Shown: piece by piece, positions 47,813-60,449 of the stretch | Layout: every line of letters starts with the position of its first letter | How positions within the stretch are numbered: the stretch's first letter is position 1 | Notes under the pieces: generated by a model | What the model was told of the DNA's origin: nothing | Seen by the model: the letters and a program-made list of their open reading frames with translations, nothing else | Database searches by the model: none | Made by a program: the position numbers and the translations under genes | Assembly (NCBI GenBank): GCA_016647705.1 | Contig: CM028327.1 | Location: 7,821,726-7,885,725, forward strand | Direction of reading: 5' to 3' | Source of the DNA: Eucommia ulmoides | Lineage: Eukaryota > Streptophyta > Magnoliopsida > Garryales > Eucommiaceae | Length of the DNA stretch: 64,000 bases

Positions 47813-49139
47813 TATTAACTTAAAGATTACCAAATAAAGAAGAAAAAAATATTTGAAGAATATTAAATAAAATGTCTAATTTTATTAACTAAAAAAGAAA
47901 GGGAGAGTTTCAATACTTGTTCGATAAAGATAGAGATAGGAAAATAAAAAAAATAAAGACACCTTATTTTTGTTTGGATGAGAATTTAATATTAATCTCA
48001 CATTCAATTACTATTTTTTTTTTTTTTAAATCTAATGGCTAATAATGCCTGTTTCCTATTTTTAAATCCTTTAACTCTGAGTTTAAAATTTATTTTATTT
48101 TGAAAAAACATTTATCCAATTTTAAAATTTTGAATAAATTCCAATGGCCTCCCGATCATCAATACGTCATGTCCGATCATCAATACGTCATGTACAGTTG
48201 AGGGTGTCTAATGATATAACCAACATAACCTCTCATAAGCACGCTATAACTGATAGTAGGGGCATGTTTAATTAACCCTTGTGCATTTTTTTTATTAAAT
48301 TAAATCAAGTGTGTGCTTATTATGGTAGGAATTTTTATAATATAATTAAGATACTACTTTGAAAAAATAAACATTTAAAAAAATCTGCATTAAAATTTAT
48401 ATTAAAATTTTAAATAGTTGATCCCTTACATGTTGAAGTTGAAGATTTTTTTTTTTTACAAAATACCTACTTGTTTCTGGAGAAAGCCAAACCGACATAT
48501 AAGATAAACAGAGGAAAGACCCTTGTTTCGTAGCGCTTGGGAAACACAAGTTTGATCGAGATTTTTGGAAAATAGGAGACTAAACATACAACCAATTTTC
48601 TCTTAAAAAAAAAAAAAAAGCAAGCAAACATACGAACAGAGAAAAAAAAAACCCGCATATAAAATACCCATAGAAGCAAACGTGAGAAAATGTTATATAA
48701 TTCAAGTGGAAAGTGTTACAAGAGGTAAATGTATGAGGAGACGACCTTGAAATCGATTGAGGTCGCACTGAGTCTAAAACTATCTGTATAGCGCAAATGA
48801 ATTTATATAGTTGATCCTATTCAAGTACAACAAAAATTGTTGTTATTTTTTTGTATAGATAATGGAAGGTGGAGGTTTCCAGTGTGGTTGGGGAAATGTT
48901 GTTAACACTAAGAAAGAGGCAAACAGAAAAGTAATTCGAGGTCAAGGTGTAGTGATTGGTTAAACTTGAGAATCTGACCTATTTATATTGGGGTTGAATC
49001 TAAATTTTAAATTTTAAAATTAATCTCCACTCTCCAAATTGAGTTTTTTTCTGGGAAGTTCCTACAAATTTTATAATATTAGTTAATTTATTGAAAAATA
49101 GTAAATATTTTGTACTTGTAAGTCTACTTTAATTTTAGA
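47813..49139. other. Gene-free AT-rich stretch
   Basis: Nothing recognisable as coding. A short direct duplication CGATCATCAATACGTCATGT lies at about 48155-48195. Confidence 0.45.
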
Positions 49140-50759
49140 AAGTAATATACATAATAAACCCCATCTATCACTAATTTAAAAACATCAAACAAAATAAAAA
49201 CTAAGTGCCCTAAGGGCAGGTGATTCTGATGTAAAATTTTTGTGCACACCTATTTTTTTGTCGGTTTTTCAATTCTCTCGGAACTCTCCTTCTATCTTTG
49301 ATAAACTTAGATGTTCTCTTGTTGTTTCTTTCTCCTATTATGCTTTTCCTTTGTCCCTAGAAAATGCATTGATTACATCCTTCTTCCTTATTTGATATCA
49401 ACAGCGCTTTCTCGAAAGCAATAAGTGCTATATATTCAAACCTCTCTACCCCTCGCAGTCTAGGCCTGACAATGAATTCCTGATAGATAACTAATCTACC
49501 CCTCTCAGTGAATTACTTACTTTCACATATATTTTAGACCACATTATCAAAATTAACCGCTCAATCAACACATTTCACTTCTCCAGAACCATAGGCCTGA
49601 ACATTCTCCAAAATATTACCCAAATTAAACCAAAAGTAGACTACATGAAAACAACCACACTCCAAATATGCCAAAAAACTATGTACACTATTAAATCCAT
49701 CTTGACACAAAACTTCCAATTAAACACCAATCAAAATAATCGCAGTGCAATATCAAGGTGACAAAACAAAAGAAAACAAAATTATTTTTAGAAACTTTCT
49801 GTTTGAACTCCAAATCTTTGAGCTTTACTAGAAGGCCTAGCCTTCTCTCAATCTCTATCATTTTAATTATTCTCGAAAAAATATTTCTGAAATAAATACT
49901 AATATTTATATTATAAATATTGTGTGGCTCAATAAAATAACTAAGGTCATGAATACGAAAGTTAAAATCTATCGAAATCAAGGAAGCACAACATTTGCAG
50001 GACGGTCGTTGTACGAGTGTTCTACGCGTGTCAGATATGGGTGAGTACGTGATGGACATGGCGGGACACATATAGAGAATTAAAAATTTAAATTTCAAAT
50101 CGGACACATCGCAGATATTACATGATAATATTCAATATTTAATTTAAAAACCTACAGGTAACAAATATATATACGTACGCTTTTATTCAATGATTCATTT
50201 ACTAGTTTTGTCTAACATTTGATTTATGAAATTTGTTGGTTTTTTAAATCATTTACGTAATAATAATTTTTTAAAATATGCATAAAATATAATAATAACC
50301 AAATAAAAATATGCATAAAAAATAATAATATGTTGTCGTATGCAAACAACCCTAAAGAATCAATAGTCAAAATATGGCATTATCCGTTCCACATCTTTTT
50401 TATTAGATTTCAACCGTTTTATTGATATATGCATATAATCAACACAATCTCGATTTATGATATAGATATTCATGCATGCATCGGACGTTTCCTATACACT
50501 TATTTTTATGAAAAAATATATATAAAAAATTAGGTTTTGAAAAAAGTATAATATGCTCTAAAATTTTCTCCCATGTAAACGAGGGAATATAAAATTCTAT
50601 TAGTTTTTAAATCTTTTCACGTTGAATTGTGTGTGTGTGTAAGTATTATTCAATAAAAGGCTACTTCAAACTAATGTTCTTTTGGAATATTAATTATTAT
50701 CATTTTTCTTTAATTTTATTTATACTAATTTACTATATATCCATGACCCTATTAAAATT

Positions 50760-51012
50760 TAGGATATTTTAGTAAATAGTCCATGAAATTAAAATTTTAG
50801 CTGATGCAGTTCATACACTACAATAATTTTTACAAAATTTCAAAATTACTGTTAAAAGTTCAAAAATTATTGTATGCCATAAAATTACTGTCATTTTTTA
50901 TAAGGAAAAATTAAACTTTATCGTATTTTGGTAGTATTGAATTTCTGAAAAAATTACTGTAACATCTACACTATATGAGTTAAAATTTTAATTTTGTGGA
51001 CCATTCACCAAT
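50760..51012. mobile_element. MITE-like repeat, family A
   Basis: About 70-bp inverted ends: ATAGTCCATGAAATTAAAATTTTAG at the left, and TTAAAATTTTAATTTTGTGG with ACCATTCACCAATAATTCC at the right. Related copies at 59775-60008 (the duplicated segment) and 13040-13225. Confidence 0.65.
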
Positions 51013-51022
51013 AATTCCAACT

Positions 51023-51029
<7 letters not shown>

Positions 51030-51073
<44 letters not shown>
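51030..51073. repeat. (AT)n microsatellite
   Basis: About 22 AT repeats, 390 bases before the PUP start codon. Confidence 0.95.
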
Positions 51074-51077
<4 letters not shown>

Positions 51078-51460
51078 ATCAACCAAAAGAGTCAAAAAAA
51101 AAAAACCATAAATAATTCTCTTCTAGAAAAATAGTTCCGTTCTAATTAGAAAAGAATCCAACGTGCAACCACCGTTGCAATGAGAGAACAATTTTTCACT
51201 CTTTCCCGGAAACTTCCATCTCTCTCTCTCTCTGTTGACTGCTTTCAGTCTCCGCCCTCCAGTCTACTACATACAGTGGTCAGGGTCTCCAAAAGAGACT
51301 ATATGGTCCATTCCTCTACAACAATAATAGAAACCCCCGCAAGGGGTAGCACCTATATATACCATCTGTGTTTTGCATGGTACCTTAAGCACAAGTCTCT
51401 ACTCTTGTATGCAATTTTCATCCTTTGCCCAAACATTTGCCAAATCATTCCTATCTCACA

Positions 51461-52981
51461 ATGTCACAAATCAATGTTATTCCAAACCATGAAGAAGCAA
51501 ACAATGTCATACAACAAAATCAAAGCCGCAAAACTAGCAAGCTACTTCTTATATTTTTCAATTTCATTTTAGTGGCGGTAGGTCAAGTTGGGGGCGCTTT
51601 ACTCACCAGAATCTACTTCTTGCACGGCGGCAAGAGTAGGTGGTTGGGTGCTTGGCTACTGACGGCAGGTTTTCCTCTCATGATCGTCCCCATCGCCATT
51701 TCTTACACTGGAGGTCGAGCAAAGGCAAACCTCGCTAGGCTTCTGGCATCGAAAAAACTTGTGATTGCCAATGCCTTCTTGGGACTCGTGCTTGGCATAG
51801 AGAGCTATTTGTACACCGTTGGCATCTCTTATCTCCCTGTCTCAGTTTTCGCTCTCCTCAGCACCACTCAACTTGCATTTATTGCAATTTTTGCTTTTCT
51901 CGTGATTAGACACAGGTTAGTTCAATGGTAAAGGTAGTTGACCTGAGTGGGTACAAGAACCCTACTGAATGGCTACCAAAATAAAAAAACATGAACTCTA
52001 CTGAATTTATTTTCTTTTATCATTTTATAAATGTTTTACAGTATAAATTTGAATAGACTTTACCAAAATAATTTATGAGTTTTCATAAATTATTGAAAAA
52101 ATAAAATTGCAAGATGAAGTTAATGTTTTAGTCAAGAAAGTTTGGATTTCTGAAAATAATTTTGTTTTTGTCATTGTTGCACAGGTTCACGCATTACTCA
52201 ATAAATGCAGTGGTTCTTATGGCCATGGGATCAATTGTCTTGGGGGTTCACATGAACGGGGATAAGCCGAATGGAGAATCTAACCGAAAATACATGTTGG
52301 GATTCATAATGACAATTTCGGCCGCAGCGCTGCACGGTTTATTCATGTCTGGAGTAGAGTATAGCAATCAAAAATCAAAAATTCCAGTGACCTTTGATCT
52401 TCTCATGCAAGTACAACTTGTGGTGTCAATATTTGCCACACTATTTTGCACCGTTCCCATGATTATTAACGGAGATTTTCAGGTACATAGAAAAACATAA
52501 AAGCTAGATCTATAGATTTTGCCTCACAATTTAACCATTTTAACATCAATTTATTAAATTACACTTTGTATCCTTTAAATTTATACTAGATTAAAATTCG
52601 CACAGTAGATTTTTAATATATTTATTATATTAATATGCAGGCTATTCCGAAAGAGGCAGCCGCATTTGAACTTGGGGCGACAAAGTACTATATGGTATTG
52701 ATTTTAGCAGCAGTAGCACTTCAATTCATGGTAATAGGGAATATTGGGTTGATTTTCTGCTCCTCTTCACTTTCGGTGGCATAGTCTCGGCCCTTTTAGT
52801 TCCAGTACAACAGATCTTTGCCGTCATTGTTTTACCAGAGAGTTTCAATGCAGATAAGGGCGTGGCTTTGGCCTTGTGCTTGTGGGGTTTTGCCTCTTAC
52901 TTGTACGGGGAATATAAGATTGACCATAAGAAGCCAGAGGCAAAACTTGAAGAGCAACAACAAGCACATGCGGAGGTTTGA
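51461..52981 (+). pseudogene. Purine permease (PUP family), frameshifted in exon 3
   Basis: Three exons: 51461-51915, 52185-52482 and 52641-52981. All junctions are GT-AG and join in frame (an Arg codon is split at the first, phase 0 at the second). ATG 51461 begins MSQINVIPN. The protein has a polar N-terminus and about ten membrane helices; diagnostic stretches are IYFLHGGKSRWLGAWLLTAG, ESYLYTVGISYLPVS and LLSTTQLAFIAIF, then KGVALALCLWGFASYLYGEY near the end. PUPs are plant drug/metabolite-type carriers for adenine, cytokinins and related bases. In exon 3 the frame meets TAG at 52782; the family sequence continues one base out of frame from the three-T run at 52771-52773, so one T is missing. 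Otherwise about 364 residues, the usual length. Either a recent pseudogene or an assembly error. Confidence 0.9.
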
Positions 52982-53674
52982 ACAAGGGCGACATCAAAAC
53001 TATTTCATAGAAATTGAAAATTAGTTATTCTTTTAAATGTGTCCAAAGTAAACTTCACTTTAAATTGTAATTGCAATTTTTAAGGTGATTGCATGTGATA
53101 TATTTGTTTCTTGATATTTTGTACAAACGATGAGCAAAACTTAAGATCAAAATGAAGATTATATAGATTGTTCCTCGCAATTTGACCATTTTCATACCAC
53201 TATTTTGTAAATTACAGTTTTTACCTTTAAATTTACAATGATTACAATTTAACCATAAAAAATTTAATACTTATAAGGAAAAAGAACTGTGTTACCGACC
53301 CTTATCTCTCTTAGTCATACTAGAGGCACATTTTAATATTATTTTAATAAAAAATTATTTTGTACAATCTAAACTGTAAATTTAAAATATAATTAGTAAA
53401 TTAATTAATTATCTTAAATTGTCTAGTCTAGTAATAATTTTTTTTTTCTTTGATAACCACTGTTTATATAAATAAGGTCTCCCTTATTGCACAACACAAC
53501 CCTACCTTGTAATCCACAAGACTCCCACCACCAATCAAAATACATAGTTTGTACATACCACAAACCCAAGAAAGAGACCAATTGTCCCAAATAGGGGAAC
53601 CCACTCACTGTCAACATCACTAAGCATCCCTAGGGACTTGGATTACACACTAGATGCAAAATACACTCCCAATA
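52982..53674. other. 3' flank of the PUP gene
   Basis: Likely 3' UTR followed by AT-rich spacer; no further gene is seen. Confidence 0.5.
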
Positions 53675-54257
53675 TAGTAGACCCCATCTATAATTAATTT
53701 ACAGAACGCCAAACAAAATAAGAAACTAATTATATTGTTATAAGGGCAAGTGATTCTGGTGTGAAATTCTAGTGCACACCCATTTTGTTGCCGATTTTTT
53801 ATTTCTCCAGGAACTCTCCATCTCCCTTCGATTAACTAGGAAGTTCACTTGTTGTTCCTTTCTCCTGTTATGCTTTTCTTTTGTCTCTAGAAAAGGCATT
53901 GATTTCATCCTCCTTCTTTATTCGACATCAACATCTCTTCTCAAAAGCAATAAGTATTATACATCATAACCTCTCTACTCTTCTTAGTCCAGGCTTGGCA
54001 TTGAATTCGTAATAGCAAACCTCACTACCCCTCCTAGGCTTGGCAATGAATTCCTTAGTTTTACATCCTTCTTAAACTATCGCATCATAATAAACCACTC
54101 AATCATCACGTTTCACTTCCCCAGAACCATAGGCTTGGATATTCTCTAAAATTTCATTCAAATCAAATCAAAAGTAGACTACATGAAAATAAGAATATAT
54201 TGTTTTATGCTAGTCGTACTCGTATCTTAAGAACAACCCAAAACAGTGCAAAATATG

Positions 54258-57200
54258 CACTACAAGAAAAAATGTGTTTTATCACGGTTAAAAACCGTGA
54301 TAAAAAGCTTTTTATCACAATATTTGGTCTCAAAACTGAACGTAATAGATGGAGGCGTGATTAAAATTTAGCCTTTTATTACAGTTAAAAACTGAGATGA
54401 TCGACTTTTTATCACAGTTAAAAATCGAAATGCTTAGTCCATATAATCTCAGTTTTTAAATGTGATTAAAATATTATATATATGTGATGAAATTAAAAAA
54501 AAAAAAAATGATTCTTTGGATAATATTTATCTCAGTTTTGTATCAAACCGAGATGATTATCCTATTTTCTATCACATTTAAAACTGTGATAGTTTCTTAT
54601 ATATATACTAAAAACAAAAAAAAAAACCACAATTTTATAAAAAATAACTAAAAAATAATTTTACATGACAAAAGAATTCTACATCAACATGAAAAATACA
54701 AGTAACATTATTTTTCAATACAATAATCATAAACTTGAATTTTCTATTATGTACAAATGTCTAAAAATGGTCATCCAATCACAAATAAAACATCATTACC
54801 CACATCATCAACTTCATTCTTCATTTTCTTTTTCATCAACTTCATCAAGTCAAAACAATATAAAGTACATCGATATCAAATTCATAAAGCATGAAGTTTA
54901 AGAACCTTGAACTTGCAGTTTGTTGTTCAACAATAGCCTTTCCCTGGCTCCTCTTCCTAAAAGTAGTTGTAATATTGGGTTCGCTATTTGACAAACTGAA
55001 GCATAGAAGGACCCAAATAAAACTTCAAATATATAACTTCAAAGGATGAATTAATATTGAAGATCACTGGATCTGAACATTACGGATCTATTATCACCTC
55101 ATTCTTCTGTCAATAGAGGTGGAAGGTTGTAACATCCTATTCCTTAAAGAATGCCCAGGAACATTGGAAGATGCTTCTAATCTCTGCTCGTACCGGAGGT
55201 TGTCATCTTTCTTAGCACTACGGCACACAAAAAGCAGTATACCTACCTTATCAACTTTATAGTGAATGAATCACACACGATCTATCATTTCAGATATAAG
55301 AAATAAAACAAAAATCAAATCTTAGGTGCTTATAGTACAGTTGCAAAGTAATACTAAGAACCAAGTCCAAAATATATGATTGAAACAACCAAAGTATTAT
55401 TATCTAACCTCTCTGAAGGCTTTGCTAGGGCGATGATGATGGTGATGGAGAAATCTCAGCGATTTTGAGAGAGAGAGAGGTTTCAGTGGTTAACAATCAA
55501 ATGTGTCTCCCTCCACCCCCCTATTGCTAGTACATCCATATTATTCCAATTACTCCATTATGCAAAGGATAATTTATAGAGCACATTTCGCATAACCGTC
55601 ATCATGAATTTCAGTTATTCAAGTCTAATAATTCATATTTAGCCTTCTCACCAGAAGGTAACCTTCTAATTATCTCTGGCTTGTAAAATGCATAATGCTA
55701 GTTAACTAGTAGTGACTAGTCAGAATTGTATTTGGTGCTTAAGACAAATTCGTATCATATGATTTAATAGAAACTATAAGAAGAAAACAATGAAATTTCA
55801 GATGAAGCACAACTCACCAGGTCTTGAGATGATCCTTCTAATTTAGACAATATAGCGACTGAATATCCCATTCTCCTCTAATGGGACAATTAAAAACCTA
55901 GAATTTGTGGGTAGTGTGAAAAAAGGAAATCACTTTACAAAAACAATACATAAAATGTTGCAACAGAAACTACTACATTTGAGTATTAAAAAGGATAGCA
56001 TAAAGTGAAAGTAGCATGCTATCGCAAAACCAGCAAAAATCAGCCCACTATCAACAACATCCCCGTCCAAACTTCTAGTTTCACTAACCATAAAGCAATT
56101 TACGAAGAAAAAAAAAACAATTATAACTTAAATATTTAACAAAAGGAGCAGTACCAGTGAGATTCATATCTCTTCACCCACACACACCCATGCACAAACG
56201 AAAGAAATAGAGAGGCCATTTGAGGTAGTCGTTAAACAAGTTGACCTTCAAAGAAATCTAGAACACGACAAATTCAAAAACTGCCTTTAAATGACTTTAG
56301 CTATTTTCAGCAATGTAAACCTAATAATATGGAAGTCTTCAAGCAAATGCTAAATGGATACATAAAAAGTGAGATTTTCACAATCACCTGTAATGGTTAA
56401 GAAAGGAACAGCCGAGACCAAAATTAACAAAAACTTAGGAAATTAACATCTGTATATACATATAGTAGCCCTTGATTCAGTAGAGCTTACGCCATAGGTT
56501 AATTTGTCTAGTGGCCCCTAAAGCTTATAGTTAGTAATAAATTGATCCTTAATGATGGAATATAGACAAGTCCAAGTAATTCGTGCATTGTACTTATTCA
56601 TTTTACCCCCACTTACTCCTTGTCTACATTTTCTCCTCCACCCCACCCCCTTCTCCAAGGCAAATACCTCTCAAATTATAAGCCTGACATCCGTAACCCA
56701 TCAACCCTACTGGCAATCTATTCATTAAGGAAAAAACAAAAAAGAAACAACTTCAATGTTGCAAACCTGCTGGGATATTGAATTACGAATGAAAGCAAGG
56801 CTCTTAGAAAGTTGTTGAATCTTATAAAGTTGGGATATGTCATAAGGGCTAAGAGATAATATTGAATTATCTATGGCTTGTAAAATAAAAAGTCAATCAC
56901 CATCTAAAAAACAATACAAACTGGGACTAAATAGGCATACCCTAAGAACATAATTAAATACAAAATACACAATCACGTATGCTTTGACCAAGTATAAAAT
57001 CGATAATTACATCTTGAATTTTTTTTTTCATTGCTTTTTTACTCCATTTGTTTTTTTTTTTTTTTAGATTTCGATGGCTAGGGTTTACTTCCTATGTGAA
57101 TTCTAGTCTACAAATACAAAATTGAGAATACAATGCAAGTAGGGATTACTTTCTGGAATTCATAAACAATTTCTTCATCAGTTTCTTGTTATTTCAAAAA

Positions 57201-58353
57201 TTAAAAAAATGAAATCCTCCTAGAATTCTAAAAATCAAGAAGTAAATATGAACAACAAAGGACCAATAAGAGAAATATGAACAAAATCATCAAAAATCAA
57301 AGGAAAACAAGAAGAAAGCAAGAGAGGACAAAAGATTGGCATACCTAGCAGTGAGAATTGAGTAGGGACCAGGGGAATGGAGAGCGATTCTGCGTTTAGA
57401 GAGATAACTTAGAACATTCTTGATTCTGATTACCAATAGAATGCTTGGGATGAACGCTTGGCAGACACTCCAAGATTCGAGGGATCAATAGCACATACCC
57501 TATTCAATCGGACTAACCTGTTAAAATGTCCAAAAAAACATCATATAAAAAGCTTATTGATAGTGAGAAACCTCATAATACAAAAAAGAAAAACATACAT
57601 CTGGATTGAACCATGAAGCTCGAACTACAGCGGATCTGAGGTAGCATCTAGAGAAGACGACGATAGTGATAGTCGGAGAAGAGAGAAAGAAGTAAAGGTT
57701 GAAGACGACGATGGCGATGAAGGTTGAAGGCTTCTCTGTGGCGTTGACGACGGTGATGGAGAAATCCCAGTGATTTTGATGAAAGAAAGTTGAATGAAGA
57801 AATCTCAACGATTTTGATGAAGGAATGTTGAATCAAGAAATCTCAGTGATTTCGAGATCGAGAGAGGCTTCGATTGAAATGGGCATAGCGAGTGCTAGGG
57901 TTGATGAAGTACGATGGAAGCAACAAATCTTAGAGATTTCGAGATCCAAAGAGACATCGAGAGAGAGCGGCTTCAATCACGAGAAAGAGAGAGGCTGCTA
58001 GGGGTTGGCGTCTGCTAGGACTGAAGAAGAATAAATTCAAGAAGGGTATTTCGATTTTCGATGGGGAGCGGGAACACGAAAATTTCTAATTTCTAGGGCC
58101 TTTTTTTTTTTTTTAAGTTTAGCAAAAATTTAGGTTCAAGATCAATTAATCTTTATTATAAATATTAACTGTGATAAAACCAATAACTTATTATCACAGT
58201 TTATTAAAATAGTGAGATAAAAAATATTTGTTATCACATAATAAATTTTAAGTGAGATTGTTTCTCATTCATATAGTTACAATCATGGTTTATTCAAAAA
58301 ACGAGATGAATTATATTTACTAAGTGTGATTAAAAAGCCTTTTTCTTGTAGTG
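54258..58353. mobile_element. Non-autonomous CACTA transposon, 4,096 bp
   Basis: It starts CACTACAAGAAAAA and ends TTTTTCTTGTAGTG, with ATG duplicated on both sides (54255-54257, 58354-58356), which is the CACTA 3-bp rule. The paralogous site at 50374-50376 has a single ATG and no insertion. Subterminal regions hold many ATCACRGTTWAAAA motifs in both orientations, including a 13-bp-stem hairpin at 54279-54307. No TNP2-type transposase is inside. The minus frame at 57554-57836 and fragments near 54900-55000 have no recognised domain. Confidence 0.93.
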
Positions 58354-58520
58354 ATGGCATTATTCATTCCACGTGTCTTTCACTAGATTTCAGTCGTTTT
58401 ATTAATATAAGCATGGAATCAACACAATCTTGATTTATGATATAAATATTCACGCATGCATTGCATGTGTCTAGTACACATATTTTTAAGAAAAAAAATA
58501 TATAAAAAAAATGTTAGGTT

Positions 58521-59501
58521 TGTTGGTGTCAAAATACATCTCGAGTTGATCCAGTCAGAGGGCACGTAGACTTTTCTAGCTGAGGTGGAGGTGATGTGTT
58601 CTGAGTGTTGTTGTCGGAAATCGGTAATCTTTGGGCACTTTGAATTCCAGAGTCGCTTCTGTACGATCCGAGCTGGATTTCCGAACTTGTACCTGCACAA
58701 GGATCCACCAATGTTATGGTCTATCAAGTCCCTCCGGCATAAGAGTAAGATCTCGGATTAAAGGCTTCTAAGATGCTTCAAAGGTAGTTGAGCATTTTCT
58801 GGGGCGTTGAGTGCATGAGTATTTATTGACGAAGAGCTCGATTATCGCCGCAGAGTTAAGGAACTGAGCTCGGTTAATTACCGTAAATCGACACGTGACC
58901 AATGAGTGGGAGCGTGGGGATATTAAACTTTTGGGCCTGCCCTTTTGGCCCATCAAGGAGAGCCCGGGGGCCGGCCCAATATTACTAAGGAGAACGGGCC
59001 TACCCCACGACGATGGTACTACTAAGACGGATCGTTTTCATTTTATGTAATGATCTTGGGGCGAGAATCTTTTTCGGAATGCGACCACAGAACAACAAGG
59101 GTCTTTGTAGGTGTCTCAACTGATTAGCGAGTGTTCGGCGGAGGGAGCTTGGGCTCCTGAGCTTGATTCCGCCTTCCAAGGCTTCCAGCAGTACTAATTT
59201 GACCAGGGGGGTCCTCAGAGAACCCTGCTAGGTCGGTGGTCTCCTCTTGGCCTTTCCCCAGCTCGGCAAGGATGTTAGGCGCCCCTATAATGACGATGCT
59301 GACTTGAGATAGCACGAGAGCTTAGTTCAAGACTTGGGGACGGGATGCTCAACTTGGGCGAGGATTAAAGGTCTCCCTTTTAGTGAAACCGACTAGAGGC
59401 AACTCGGAGAGCAATTGGTCAGACGGGTGCCATGGGTATTCTTTTTTGGCGAAAACCGACTAGAGGCAACTAGAAGGGATGACCAGATCTCCCCCACATA
59501 A
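58521..59501. mobile_element. ~1-kb insertion, probable solo LTR
   Basis: A GC-richer block with AGGTT on both sides (58516-58520, 59502-59506) interrupts the duplicated segment; copy 1 has the uninterrupted site near 50525. It starts TGTTGGTGTC and carries CCCCCACA three bases before the right duplication, so TG...CA ends are nearly but not exactly met. A repeated phrase AACCGACTAGAGGCAACT occurs at 59388 and 59455. No coding domain. Confidence 0.65.
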
Positions 59502-59774
59502 AGGTTTTAAAACAAAATATAAAGAGTGGAATACAATTCTAAAATTCTCTTCCATGTGAACAAGAGAATATAAAATTCTAGCAAATTCTAAATCTTTACA
59601 CCGATTAATTGAATTATGTGGGTATAAGTATCATTCAATAAAAAGGCTACTTCATGTTCAACTAATGTTCTTTGGAATCCTAGTTATTATCATTTTTCTT
59701 TAATTTTATTTATACTAATTTCTTTAACTTTATTTATACTAATTTAGTATATATCCAAAACCATTAAAAATATA

Positions 59775-60008
59775 ATTTTTTTTTTCTCAAAATTAAAATT
59801 TTAACCCATTCAGTTTATGCATTACAATAATTTTTTTAAAATTCAAAATTTAAAATTAACTGTCAGAAGTTCAAAAGTCGTTGTCTGCCATAAAATTTAT
59901 TGTAATTTTTTATACAGGAAAACTACAATAACTTTGTACTTTTAAAAAAATTACTGTAGTGCGTCGATTGGATGGGTTAAAATTTTTATTTGTCATTAAT
60001 AACCCGAA
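59775..60008. mobile_element. MITE-like repeat, family A (copy 2 segment)
   Basis: Paralogue of 50760-51012 inside the duplicated segment, so it was there before the duplication. Confidence 0.6.
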
Positions 60009-60157
60009 AATATATATATATATATAACGAAGAAACCAAAGTAGTGCAAATATATAGTCAAAAAAACCATAAATAATTCACAATTCTTGAAAAAAATAAT
60101 TCCGTACTAGTTAGAAAAGAATCCAACGTGCAACCAACAATGCAATGAGATAACAAT

Positions 60158-60158
<1 letters not shown>

Positions 60159-60193
<35 letters not shown>
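60159..60193. repeat. (CT)n microsatellite
   Basis: About 17 CT repeats in the leader-equivalent position of PUP; copy 1 has a shorter CTCTCTCTCTC run at 51220. Confidence 0.95.
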
Positions 60194-60194
<1 letters not shown>

Positions 60195-60449
60195 ACTCTG
60201 TGTTGACTGCTCAGTCTCCGCCCTCCATTCTACTACCTGCAGCAGTCAGGGTCTCCAAAAGAGACTAACAACAATTCATACAATAATTACACATTTCATC
60301 CCTAAAGTTTCAGTATAACTTCATTTTGTGTCCTTTTCTTTTTATACTTTTGTGTTGCTTCTCTAAACTTTATACTTGATCATTTTCCTCCAAGTCCAAC
60401 ATAGCAACCTATTTGATCATTTTCCTCCAAGTCCAACATAGCAACTTGT

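Larger units (their letters stand above)
49140..51300 (+). repeat. Upstream region of the PUP gene, copy 1 of a segmental duplication
   Basis: This stretch matches 53675-54257 and then 58354-60268 in the same orientation. Examples: AGAACCATAGGC, AAAAGTAGACTACATGAAAA, ATTCAACACAATC-like runs, AAGAATCCAACGTGCAACCA, CAGGGTCTCCAAAAGAGACT. It contains no gene, and its 3' end is the promoter and leader of the purine permease gene. Confidence 0.85.
53675..60268 (+). repeat. Upstream region of PUP, copy 2, split by insertions
   Basis: Homologous in order to 49140-51300, interrupted at 54258-58353 (CACTA) and 58521-59501. Homology stops at 60265 just after CAAAAGAGACT, about 160 bases before the point that would correspond to the PUP start codon, so this copy has lost or never had the coding part. 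Downstream sequence belongs to other repeats. Confidence 0.82.

Noticed and set aside
49691-50107. 138-codon minus-strand frame upstream of PUP
   Set aside because: No domain recognised; it is in the duplicated non-coding flank, and copy 2 does not keep the frame.
51916-51965. GTTAGTTCAATGGTAAAGGTAG in PUP intron 1 looks like a tRNA-type A box
   Set aside because: The A-box pattern fits, but no B box or cloverleaf follows; at most a SINE scrap.
57554-57836. Minus-strand frames at one end of the CACTA element
   Set aside because: No transposase motif; composition follows short direct repeats.
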